A stretch of 64,000 bases of DNA, taken from assembly GCA_031553235.1 (NCBI GenBank), contig JAVBLS010000048.1, positions 65,134-129,133 of the forward strand. The letters are read 5' to 3'. Position numbers and translations under genes: made by a program. Shown here piece after piece: positions 1 to 8,097 of the stretch (positions are counted from its first letter, which is position 1; each line of letters starts with the position of its first letter). The notes beneath the pieces are model-generated. The model was not told the DNA's origin. It did not search any database and worked only from the letters and a program-made list of their open reading frames with translations. The DNA comes from Frigididesulfovibrio sp031553235 (GTDB lineage Bacteria > Desulfobacterota > Desulfovibrionia > Desulfovibrionales > Desulfovibrionaceae).

Positions 1-193
1 GGCCTCCGCCCGCACCAAGGTCTATAAGAGAATCGGTAGATTGTAGGGAGCAGACCCGCAGAATGGTGCCTACCTCCACGTCGTGGACCCAGCGCGACAA
101 CACCGGAGGATAGCCCGCGCCGGACTCGGCTGGATTGTCCTTGAACAGGTTGATCTTTCGGCCCCATTCGGTGACGCTTTTATCGCTTTTCAC
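1..193 (-). CDS. SAM-dependent methyltransferase, N-terminal fragment (runs off left edge)
   Basis: An open frame starts at a GTG at 193 (or the adjacent GTG at 196), with a GGAGG box at 201-205, and runs without a stop to base 1. About 64 residues are visible. They end in LIDLGAGGG, which matches the glycine-rich motif I of class I SAM-dependent methyltransferases. The start overlaps the stop of the asparagine-synthase-like gene, so the two are probably translated together. The acceptor is unknown. From its place at the end of the EPS locus it could methylate a sugar or an acyl substituent. Only the N-terminus is visible, so the subfamily cannot be told. Confidence 0.6.
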   Translation of the reverse strand, partial: MKSDKSVTEWGRKINLFKDNPAESGAGYPPVLSRWVHDVEVGTILRVCSLQSTDSLIDLGAGGG

Positions 194-2037
194 CACTGTG
201 CCTCCATGTTCCGGCCCTTGTGAAATTGACGCAGCAGGAGTTCGGCGGTCAGGATTTTGCCGCCAAGATGAAAGGAGCCTCCTCGGGTGTCCGTCCGTAT
301 TTCCGAAGACACGACATTATGTAGGACATCGGGCGAGATGAATTCGGCCGTCAACAATGAGTCGGTTGTCTGCGGCAATTTCTGAAGCATGAATTCACCG
401 AGCCATTTGTCCCAAGCCTCCTGTGGCGTATCTTGGGGCGGGCGAAACTTTTGCAGAAGTTTCCTCGGGCCTTTTTGCAATATTTTTCCCCAGAGCAGAA
501 ATGCCTTGCTTCCCGGCGCATAATACTTCGGACTGATGCCATGAACGGGGAGAGTCTTCAATTTGCTGTGCTGCAGCAGGATGTAGCTGAAAAGGGAGTG
601 TCGTTTCCAGTAGGGAAAGACATCGTAGATAAACGGAGTCAGCGTCAGGGTGCTCAAGTTGCTGGTATAGGAAAGCTCTCGGATGGACGCATCCCAGAAC
701 GGGGAAACCATGGCGAGATAATTATCCGCAAGGCTGAGTTCGCCGCCAAAGTATTTCGCGCCCAGTTCGTAGTGCGCAAAAGTCAGCTGACGCTCCGAGA
801 GCGGGATTGAAGACCAGGCAAATCGTTGCTCCAGTGAGTCGACGGACTGCCTGAAATGTTCCAGAGCCTGCTCCGTATTTTTGAAGGCGCTTAGGTATGG
901 ATGCTCCAGGGGCATATATTTGGGATCTTTGATCAGTGAAACGGCGGCCACCGAAAAGGTGTGGGGCGTGACGCCCGAGCTCCGGAAATAATGGTCGCCG
1001 TTGATGCCCGTGATTACGGCCTCCAACCCGAGATCGGCCAATTGCTCGTAAACGTGGACAAGGTTGGCGCGCAGGGCGTTTGCCCCCCCGCCTGAGCGTT
1101 CGACGGTCTTTTGGGCCAACGAGTAAAGTGCGCGTAAACGATCGCCGTCCAGGGGCAGGGCGTGATGGCGCAGTCCGAGGGCGCCGGCAATCTCTTTACC
1201 CACCACCATGTCCTCGCACCCGGGCAATCCGTAGGTATACAGCTGCAGGTCCACATCGTCCGGCTTGAACGAAATGCACACCCGCGAGTCAAAGCCCGAG
1301 GTTGCCGAGGCCGCGTAGGGACCGGCGGACAGCAGGGTGTAGTATTTGGGGATACGTTCGCAAAATATGGTGTATGTCCGTTCTTTTGTTTCCTTCTCCG
1401 AACGATTCGGGATCATGGCTCTATATGGTTCGGCGTAGCGCGTTTGTGACGATTTTCCGCCGGCCCGGTCAACGCGCAGAACGCTTGCGGCCGGCATGCG
1501 GCAAACGCCTTGTATCGGTGTCGTGTCGTCCACGGGCAGATTGAACAGAATGAAGTCCGTCAGCCATTTTTCATTGAATTTTTTTTGCTCCAGGCAGGCA
1601 AAAAATGTGGAAAAAGCGGTCGATATGACCAGAGTATCCGTTGTGTCGGCATAGAATGCGGGGAACTGCGAACAGACGTCTGAAACCAGAAAGGTGTCGC
1701 CGGTTTGGCGAAAATGCGCGGCAACGGCAAAAGGCGCCTTGAACGTTTTGAAAAAGGCGTAGTCGCCGGATTCCAAGGCCCGGACAATCTCCGCCCAGGG
1801 AATGCGCCTATGGTCCACCAGGTAACCGACAAACCAGGCGCAGACCCCGCCGTCGTCAAAGAGCCTGTCACCGCCGAGACGGCAGTGAGGCGTAAAGGAG
1901 ACCGCTCCGAACACATTGGTATCTCGGGCTTTTCTTGTCCGCAGCCGTCCGACTTTATTGATTGAGCCTTCCGCTTGGGCCGCAAGAGTCGCGTCGATGG
2001 GCTTTGCCCGGGGGGCGATGAGCATGCAGGCGGGCAT
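190..2037 (-). CDS. Asparagine-synthase-like protein with degenerate glutaminase domain
   Basis: The 615-residue protein has the two-part layout of asparagine synthetase B: an N-terminal class II amidotransferase-like half (about 1-200) and a C-terminal ATP-pyrophosphatase half with a P-loop-like ATSGFDSR near residues 245-252 (D250). The catalytic Cys expected at position 2 of a glutamine-hydrolysing enzyme is missing, since the protein starts MPACML. It therefore may not use glutamine and may adenylate a carboxylate for amide or lactam formation, as beta-lactam synthetase does; this is inference. It lies directly after the acyl carrier protein and FkbH-like genes and before a methyltransferase, which suggests one small pathway. 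True asparagine synthesis is unlikely. Confidence 0.75.
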   Translation of the reverse strand: MPACMLIAPRAKPIDATLAAQAEGSINKVGRLRTRKARDTNVFGAVSFTPHCRLGGDRLFDDGGVCAWFVGYLVDHRRIPWAEIVRALESGDYAFFKTFKAPFAVAAHFRQTGDTFLVSDVCSQFPAFYADTTDTLVISTAFSTFFACLEQKKFNEKWLTDFILFNLPVDDTTPIQGVCRMPAASVLRVDRAGGKSSQTRYAEPYRAMIPNRSEKETKERTYTIFCERIPKYYTLLSAGPYAASATSGFDSRVCISFKPDDVDLQLYTYGLPGCEDMVVGKEIAGALGLRHHALPLDGDRLRALYSLAQKTVERSGGGANALRANLVHVYEQLADLGLEAVITGINGDHYFRSSGVTPHTFSVAAVSLIKDPKYMPLEHPYLSAFKNTEQALEHFRQSVDSLEQRFAWSSIPLSERQLTFAHYELGAKYFGGELSLADNYLAMVSPFWDASIRELSYTSNLSTLTLTPFIYDVFPYWKRHSLFSYILLQHSKLKTLPVHGISPKYYAPGSKAFLLWGKILQKGPRKLLQKFRPPQDTPQEAWDKWLGEFMLQKLPQTTDSLLTAEFISPDVLHNVVSSEIRTDTRGGSFHLGGKILTAELLLRQFHKGRNMEAQW

Positions 2038-2106
2038 ACAAGTACCTCAGGGTGTCAACGGCCGTTTTATTTTGAAAAAAACGATTTTTCGCGACTGCCG
2101 GGTAGG

Positions 2107-2331
2107 CTATTTATGGGCCGATAAAATACTATACAGTTCGCCGAGCGTTTTTGCCGGTCGCAACTCGTCAAATTCGACATTGATGCCGAGTTTTTCTTCG
2201 GCATAGGTGATGATGTACAGATAGGCCATGGAATCCCACCATTCGTTGCCCTCAAGGGGGGTATGTTCAGAAATCGCCTGATCGACTTGGAACATCTCCT
2301 GAACATCGGAAGCGAACATGCCGAAATCCAT
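2107..2331 (-). CDS. Acyl carrier protein
   Basis: This is a 74-residue acidic protein with the size and helical pattern of an acyl carrier protein. The phosphopantetheine attachment site is WDSMAYL, with Ser34 in a DSM version of the usual DSL motif. It starts 15 bp after the FkbH-like gene ends. In known pathways FkbH-type proteins load a three-carbon glyceryl unit from 1,3-bisphosphoglycerate onto a stand-alone carrier protein, so this is the likely partner. An in-frame overlapping reading (2067-2342) lacks the motif and is a shadow. Confidence 0.85.
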   Translation of the reverse strand: MDFGMFASDVQEMFQVDQAISEHTPLEGNEWWDSMAYLYIITYAEEKLGINVEFDELRPAKTLGELYSILSAHK

Positions 2332-2345
2332 AAACTCTCCATGAT

Positions 2346-4097
2346 TTATTCCGGTTTTCCGAACTGCTCCGCGAAAAGGGAAATCTGAAAGTAGGATGGC
2401 GCCGCATAGTCCCGCGCCGTGTCATAGTGCCAGGTACCGCCATTTTCAACAAAGCCGAGATCCTGATAGAATGTTGCCGCCGGCTTGTTTTTCGCCGTGG
2501 GGATGTAGGTTCCGACAATCTCTCGGACTCCGCCCGCCAGTGCCAGTTGCCGGATGATCGCAAAGAAGGCCTGTTCCACGGTGCGTCCCATTACCCGACA
2601 GCTGAGCAGGAAGGTGTCGATGCTCCAGCGCGGAGCCTCTCGGGCGTCGATAACGGCGAGCCCGGTCCAACCGTTGTCGCCGAAACGATCCGCCACCCTG
2701 AGGATGATCGGCAGGTGCCCGTCGGCTTCAAGGCGCAGCAGGTCGTCCTCTGTGTAGCGCCTGGTGGTCAGGTTGAACTGGTTGGTTTTCTGCGTCAGCT
2801 GCGCCGCCCGAGCCAGACTGGTTGCGTTTACCCGCGAAAACTCCAGACACATCTCGAGGCCGGCCAGGTACGCGGCCATGTCGGTGGCTTCGGCGCGGAA
2901 CTCCTCGCGTTTCTTCTGTTCCATGTACATGGCGGCGCGCTGTGTGTCTTCTTCGGTCAGCGAAACAAAGTTCAGGCCGGCCAGGTGCTGGACGGTTTCC
3001 GGGTAGGTGCGCGAGTCGCCCGAAAGGTACACCACCTGGACCATGGGCAGGACGTCGCGGACCAGGGCGCATTCAAACTCGCTGTCGTCTATGAAAATCA
3101 GGCTGTCCAGGCCGATATTGAGTTCCTGGGCCAATTGCCGGATGTTTTCGGCTTTGTCGGTCCAGTTGATGCGCAGGGCGGCGAAATCCTGCAGCTTGAG
3201 CACCATGTCGGGGTGTTTGTCGAACACCTCGGCAACGTCCGGCGCATTGTTTTTGCTGCAGACCGCGAGCAGGATGCCTGTACTTTTCCAATAGAGCAAT
3301 CGGCGTTGCATTTCCTGGAAGTCTTCGTCGACGGCAATGCCCGACATACCGTCTTCGCCGATGATGCCTTTCCACAGGGTGTTGTCGCAGTCGACGACGA
3401 TGCATTTTTTTCGTTTGCCGCGTATGGCCGCGAGCAGGCCGACGATTTGCTCGGCAAGGCCGATGTAGGTCGCCGTGGCGTAAGGGTTGCGCGCCAAACG
3501 CAGCATTTTTCGGTCGTAGGCGCGCGAAGCCCCAAGCTCGTAGACCGCGCGCTCCAGATCGACGATAAAGGTGTTCGGGATGGCCGCGGTCAGCGCGGCC
3601 AGGCCGGCGTTGATCTTGCGCAGCATGGTCCGCAGCCCTGTGGCCTGGCTGTGGAACAGGGCGTCCGGGGCAAAATAGGGATAGATGAAGTTGCACAGAA
3701 ATACGGGAGAGGCGCTGCGCTCGCGGAATCGTCGCAACAGGTTCTGCACTCTGTCGAGAGCCGTTGCCGCGGCAACATCCGCTTCGGCCGCATCCGTGTA
3801 ATTTTTTCGGAATATATCCTGGAAGATATCCTCAAAATTGACGGCAACCACCAGGACGTCAGGAGCCTCTCGATACAGGAAGCTTGTCGGATCAAGAATT
3901 TCCTGGGCATAGAGGCCAAAGCCGCCGAGCCTGATTACGCACGGCATGTCGTTTCTGTGGGCGGTGACGCCGAGAATCTGCTCAAGGTTTTCGCAACTGT
4001 ATGAGCGGATAATGGAGATGTTGATGCGGTTTTCCGTCCCGGGCGGGATGGCCTTGTATGCTTTCAGATAGTCGATGAAAGATTCGCCGTACTGCAT
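2346..4097 (-). CDS. FkbH-like HAD-family protein with C-terminal GNAT-like domain
   Basis: The 583-residue protein has the FkbH layout: an N-terminal SGNH-like region (about 1-220), a HAD domain with the nucleophile motif VVDCDNTLWKG (D236, D238), and a C-terminal acetyltransferase-like region (about 430-580). FkbH proteins make glyceryl-carrier protein for methoxymalonyl units, tetronates and some surface glycans. The carrier protein follows 15 bp downstream. The start has a GGGAG box about 6 bp upstream. In an EPS locus the likely role is to provide a glyceryl- or lactyl-type substituent; the final product cannot be read from sequence. Confidence 0.85.
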   Translation of the reverse strand: MQYGESFIDYLKAYKAIPPGTENRINISIIRSYSCENLEQILGVTAHRNDMPCVIRLGGFGLYAQEILDPTSFLYREAPDVLVVAVNFEDIFQDIFRKNYTDAAEADVAAATALDRVQNLLRRFRERSASPVFLCNFIYPYFAPDALFHSQATGLRTMLRKINAGLAALTAAIPNTFIVDLERAVYELGASRAYDRKMLRLARNPYATATYIGLAEQIVGLLAAIRGKRKKCIVVDCDNTLWKGIIGEDGMSGIAVDEDFQEMQRRLLYWKSTGILLAVCSKNNAPDVAEVFDKHPDMVLKLQDFAALRINWTDKAENIRQLAQELNIGLDSLIFIDDSEFECALVRDVLPMVQVVYLSGDSRTYPETVQHLAGLNFVSLTEEDTQRAAMYMEQKKREEFRAEATDMAAYLAGLEMCLEFSRVNATSLARAAQLTQKTNQFNLTTRRYTEDDLLRLEADGHLPIILRVADRFGDNGWTGLAVIDAREAPRWSIDTFLLSCRVMGRTVEQAFFAIIRQLALAGGVREIVGTYIPTAKNKPAATFYQDLGFVENGGTWHYDTARDYAAPSYFQISLFAEQFGKPE

Positions 4098-4138
4098 GGT
4101 CGCTCCCGCTGCCAGGGCAATTTCATAATTTGTCTGTT

Positions 4139-4729
4139 CTATTGCTGCGATTTGCCTTCTCCGCGCCTGCCGATGACCCGCGCCGGGTTGCCTCCGACCA
4201 CGGCAAAGGGCGGCACGGGTTTGACCACAACGCTGTGGGGCGAGACAACGGCTCCTTCACCGACATCGGCATAGACGCAACTGCCTACTCCCACCCAGCA
4301 GTCCCGGCCCAGGCGGATTTTGATCCGTTCTCCGTCCTGGAGGCGGATCGGCGTGTCCGGGTCATCAAAGGCGTGCTGATGCCTGCCGCTGGCAATGTAG
4401 GCGTTGGCGCCGATACGTACGTCGTCTTCGGCCTCTATCCAGCCGATATTGCAGTTGATGCCGACATAAAAATGTTTTCCGAAGCGGGCGCCGCTGTGGG
4501 AAAAAGTGCTCAAAAATTCAATCACGGAATCCTGGGAGGTATGCTGCAGGGCCAAGTGATAAAAAGCCGCCCGCAACAGCGCGCCGAATTTTCCGGGGAA
4601 AAGCGCCAGGAATTGCGAAATGCCCTGGATGGAATTGTCCCTGTCGCCGACGAGAGCGGTGCACTTCCAGCAAAGCCAGGGTGGAAGAGCCAAGATGATA
4701 AAAAGTTTTTGTACGATTGTTTTCAACAT
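4139..4729 (-). CDS. Hexapeptide-repeat acyltransferase (WbbJ-like)
   Basis: This 196-residue protein has left-handed beta-helix repeats in its second half (for example VGINCNIGWIEAEDDVRIG and the VGVGSCVYADVGEGAVVSP turn) and a candidate catalytic His in ASGRHQHAFDD. It ends in PFAVVGGNPARVIG, typical of sugar O-acetyltransferases such as WbbJ/LacA. The N-terminal 60 residues are hydrophobic and may bind the membrane. It lies next to the FkbH/ACP genes, so it may transfer an ACP-bound group instead of acetyl-CoA; that is inference. Confidence 0.8.
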   Translation of the reverse strand: MLKTIVQKLFIILALPPWLCWKCTALVGDRDNSIQGISQFLALFPGKFGALLRAAFYHLALQHTSQDSVIEFLSTFSHSGARFGKHFYVGINCNIGWIEAEDDVRIGANAYIASGRHQHAFDDPDTPIRLQDGERIKIRLGRDCWVGVGSCVYADVGEGAVVSPHSVVVKPVPPFAVVGGNPARVIGRRGEGKSQQ

Positions 4730-4763
4730 GCTGTTGCTCCGGAAATCAGGTAATGGTTATGTT

Positions 4764-5774
4764 TCAACCAATGACCTTTTGCAGGTATTTTATTTTTTTG
4801 CCATATTTTATGGTGAAAAATGAAAGTATAAATGCGGTGATAGCCAGTGCAGGCAATAAAATCCATGGAGTTATTGGTAGATCGTATGCATGCACCTTAA
4901 AAAGAATTTTTATAAATATTATATGGACAAAATAGATACCAAATGAATATTTGGCGATTTCATTGAGTGTATTTTTGAATTTGATCAACGGCATATCCTT
5001 GATAAGTAGAAACAAGAATATGGCTTGAGAGAAAGCAAAAGGAGATCTGTTGTTCGCGAACATAATGTTTGGAGTTTCGCTGTTTGCTGAAGAAGCAAAA
5101 ATGAATGCGAACATTGAAACAACGCTTATGACATATCCAAGCAGCAAAATATATTTATTATCGTAGTGAGTATGCTTCAGGCAGCCGCCGACAAAAACAT
5201 AGCCAATCTGGCCGGCGAATTGCTGCAGGCCATATACAGTTTGAACGGTATCGGCCAGATTGTCGTATGGAAATATCGCAGGGATAATGATGAACAACAG
5301 CAGCCATATTGATGTAAAGATGATTTTTTCTTTTCTATTTGTGTAAAGAAAAATTTTCCTTAAAAACGGCATGAATATATAGACTCCGACGAGTATATAC
5401 ATGAACCATAAATGCTCAAAATGATGTAGAAAAATCAATTCGACAATATTGATAAAAGACACGTCGCCGCCGGTCATAACCGTGCTTGTTACGTTATAAA
5501 ATACAGCATAAAACAAAAGTGGATAGATAATCCGCATCATCCGCTTTCTATAAAAAGCGATAATGTCTTCATCGCCTTCAAGCAGCAGGTGGCCTGTGAT
5601 CATAAAGAATATCGGCACCGCTCCACGGAACCAGGATTGATAGAAAATCGCCGGTGCCCAGGCCTCGGAAAATCCGCGCATTTCCGGCAGAAAAATGTGG
5701 CAGGCGACCACCATGAAACAGGCCATGGCGCGCAAGATTTCTATCCCTTCATAGTATTGCCGTTTGTTGTTCAT
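4764..5774 (-). CDS. Membrane acyltransferase, acyltransferase-3 (OafA/NodX) family
   Basis: This is a 336-residue integral membrane protein with about ten hydrophobic segments. The opening IEILRAMACFMVVACHIF, with a conserved Arg and His, is typical of acyltransferase family 3, which O-acylates cell-surface sugars. The ATG at 5774 is chosen because it makes an ATGA overlap with the upstream gene's stop; a longer frame to 5843 lies inside that gene. Base composition is clearly richer in A+T than both neighbours, which suggests separate acquisition. Likely job: O-acetylation of the EPS repeat unit before export. Confidence 0.85.
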   Translation of the reverse strand: MNNKRQYYEGIEILRAMACFMVVACHIFLPEMRGFSEAWAPAIFYQSWFRGAVPIFFMITGHLLLEGDEDIIAFYRKRMMRIIYPLLFYAVFYNVTSTVMTGGDVSFINIVELIFLHHFEHLWFMYILVGVYIFMPFLRKIFLYTNRKEKIIFTSIWLLLFIIIPAIFPYDNLADTVQTVYGLQQFAGQIGYVFVGGCLKHTHYDNKYILLLGYVISVVSMFAFIFASSANSETPNIMFANNRSPFAFSQAIFLFLLIKDMPLIKFKNTLNEIAKYSFGIYFVHIIFIKILFKVHAYDLPITPWILLPALAITAFILSFFTIKYGKKIKYLQKVIG

Positions 5775-8095
5775 TGCGTGCCTCTTCGCGTATCGGGGGC
5801 AGTGTGCTCCTCGCCGGCTTTGCCGGGCACCGGGCCCACCCACACTCCGGCGCCGAAGGTGGTCACATAGACTTTGTCCGGGTCGCGTGGGTTGAAGCTG
5901 ATGCTCTGGGCGTTGCGGAAGGGGAATTCTTCATAGCGCCGCCATATTCTGCCGCCGTCCAGGCTGTAGAGCAGTCCGTGCAGAGTGGTGCCCGCCAGGA
6001 TAAGGCGCGGATTTTTCGGATGCACGGCCACGGCCATGCAGTGGTCGTACATGGGCTCGCCGGCGATGCGCCTGATCTCCTTGTCTTTCAAAACATGGAA
6101 CCAGGTTCTACCGTTGTTCACGGTTTTATATATGCCGCCAGGTGAGATATTGCCTTGGGGTGTGGCCGCCGAGACGTAGATTCCCCCGTCGTTGCCGGGA
6201 TCAAAGGCAAAGGAGGTTGCCCAACGGTTTAGGTCCGAGCCGACGCTCAGGTGTTTCCAGGTTTGACCCTGGTCCTCGGACATCCAGATGCCCCCGCCTT
6301 CGGGGTTGAAAAAATTTGGCGCAGGTGCGCGCAGGCCGGTGATCAGACAGTAGAGGCTGCCGGTTTTGGGGTGCAGGCGCAGGCGATAGATGTGCAGGTT
6401 GGGTGCGATGCCCGGCTGTCCCGGGGTCTTGGCCCAGGTTTTGCCGCCATCCGCGGACTTGTAGACGCCCGCCTTGTCGTTGTCGCCGCCTTCGCCGAAG
6501 ATGCCGGCGTACAGGGTGCGGCTTTCGCGGGGCGAGTTCGGGTCCAGGGCAACGGTGGTGCAGACCTGGTGGGGCAGAGACTCCGGTGTTTTCCAGGCGT
6601 ATGGCACTTTCCAGGAGGCTCCCCAATCGCTTGACGCCACCACGCCGCCGCTGAATGTCCGGTGCCCGAAATAGGTTTTGCTGAGGCTCAAATAATGCGG
6701 GATATCGTGCCGCTGACTGACGGCCGCGTATATTTTTCCCGGCGTTTCCGGATCAAAGGCCAGGTCATAGAATGTATTCGTCCAGGGCGAACCCTTGGCC
6801 GACCAGGTCCAGCTCGTGCCCCGGTCCAGGGAGCGGGCAAAGCCGATGTCGGTGTAGGCGATATATTCCCGTTCGGGATCATGGGGGTCGAAAGAATAGC
6901 CCCAGCAGCTGGTCACCTCCAGCCCGATGCTTGACTGGCGGGGGCTGCCGTCCGGCAACGGGGGCAGGGGGGTGTTCATGGCGCATTGCCAGGTCTTGCC
7001 CCCGTCGCGGCTGGCAAAGAGTTCCCCTTGGGTAACGGCCAGGAGAAAGTCCGGATTGGACTGCGAGACAGTCAGGCCGTTGTCGGTGAAGTAGTAACCC
7101 CAATCAAGCTGCACCTGCACCCAGGAACGCTCTACATTGTAGGTGCCGAACCTGGATTTGACCGAGGTGTACAGATCAAACACCGGTTTCCAGGTATCGC
7201 CGCCGTCCGTGGATTTGAGGATTTGCTGCTTTTTGACCGAGCCCACCTGCAGTGCATACATGAGGTTCATTTGATCCGACGGCATGCGTAGGGCGGCTTC
7301 TTTTTCATATGGCTGCTTGACCAACTTCCAGTTCTTGCCGCCGTCCAGGGAGCGGACCAGACCGAAATCCTCCACGCTTGCCAGCAATACTTTGCCCGTC
7401 AGGCCCATGCCGCCGGTCAGGGCGACCACATTGCCCGGCAGGGCGCCCGCTTCGCTCCAGGCGCGCCCCCCATCGGTGCCGTGCATCAGGCGACGCTTGG
7501 CAAACACCGCGAACACCGTATCGCCCAGGCGCAGCAACTGCCCGGCCTCTTCACTGCCCACCTGTTGCCAGGTGTTGCCTTCACTCCGCCACAGGCCTTC
7601 TTCCGTGCCGATGAGCACGGTGTCGGGTCGCCCGGGCAGCACGGTAAAGGCCTTGACCCGTTTTTTCCACGGCCCCTGGGGCCGGCTTGTCCAGGTCAGC
7701 CCGGCATCGTCGCTGTAGCAGAGGCGCTTGATGTCCGTTATCCAGTAGATTCGGCCGGGCAGGTACACGGGTGGAGGCGCGAGATGGGTGTTGCGCAGGC
7801 CCTGGTCGGCGTGCAGCATGTTCCAGGTTTTGCCGCCGTCGGCCGAGCGGTAGGCGCCGCCCATGTCGCAGGAAAGCAGCAAGAGGTCCGGATTGTCGGG
7901 CGAGATGCTCGGGTTGAACATGCCGCCGCCGCCGCCCAGGCCGCGGACGCTGAACACGGTTTTTTCCCCGGTTTCGGCCGCCCGGGCCGGCACAAGGCCG
8001 CATGCCGTGATCAGAACGAGCAGCAGACATGCGAGAAGACGGTTTCGTTCATTCGCCGTGCCTAAACAAAAATATGGATGTTGCTTGCGGTGCAT
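5771..8095 (-). CDS. Secreted Asp-box (BNR) beta-propeller protein, GH74/sialidase-like fold
   Basis: A protein of about 774 residues with a signal peptide (hydrophobic LLACLLLVLITACGLVPARA). I count twelve Asp-box-like motifs of the form S-x-D-x-G-x-T-W (for example RSADGGKTW, KSTDGGDTW, YSLDGGRIW), as in two-propeller GH74-type glycosidases and VPS10-like proteins. ATG 8095 is preferred for its GGGG box 5 bp upstream; a GTG at 8101 that overlaps the prsR stop is the alternative. Placed between prsR and an acyltransferase, it may trim or bind the EPS. A catalytic site cannot be assigned by eye, so binding is as likely as hydrolysis. The Cys in LITAC could be a weak lipobox. Confidence 0.75.
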   Translation of the reverse strand: MHRKQHPYFCLGTANERNRLLACLLLVLITACGLVPARAAETGEKTVFSVRGLGGGGGMFNPSISPDNPDLLLLSCDMGGAYRSADGGKTWNMLHADQGLRNTHLAPPPVYLPGRIYWITDIKRLCYSDDAGLTWTSRPQGPWKKRVKAFTVLPGRPDTVLIGTEEGLWRSEGNTWQQVGSEEAGQLLRLGDTVFAVFAKRRLMHGTDGGRAWSEAGALPGNVVALTGGMGLTGKVLLASVEDFGLVRSLDGGKNWKLVKQPYEKEAALRMPSDQMNLMYALQVGSVKKQQILKSTDGGDTWKPVFDLYTSVKSRFGTYNVERSWVQVQLDWGYYFTDNGLTVSQSNPDFLLAVTQGELFASRDGGKTWQCAMNTPLPPLPDGSPRQSSIGLEVTSCWGYSFDPHDPEREYIAYTDIGFARSLDRGTSWTWSAKGSPWTNTFYDLAFDPETPGKIYAAVSQRHDIPHYLSLSKTYFGHRTFSGGVVASSDWGASWKVPYAWKTPESLPHQVCTTVALDPNSPRESRTLYAGIFGEGGDNDKAGVYKSADGGKTWAKTPGQPGIAPNLHIYRLRLHPKTGSLYCLITGLRAPAPNFFNPEGGGIWMSEDQGQTWKHLSVGSDLNRWATSFAFDPGNDGGIYVSAATPQGNISPGGIYKTVNNGRTWFHVLKDKEIRRIAGEPMYDHCMAVAVHPKNPRLILAGTTLHGLLYSLDGGRIWRRYEEFPFRNAQSISFNPRDPDKVYVTTFGAGVWVGPVPGKAGEEHTAPDTRRGTQ

Positions 8096-8097
8096 AA

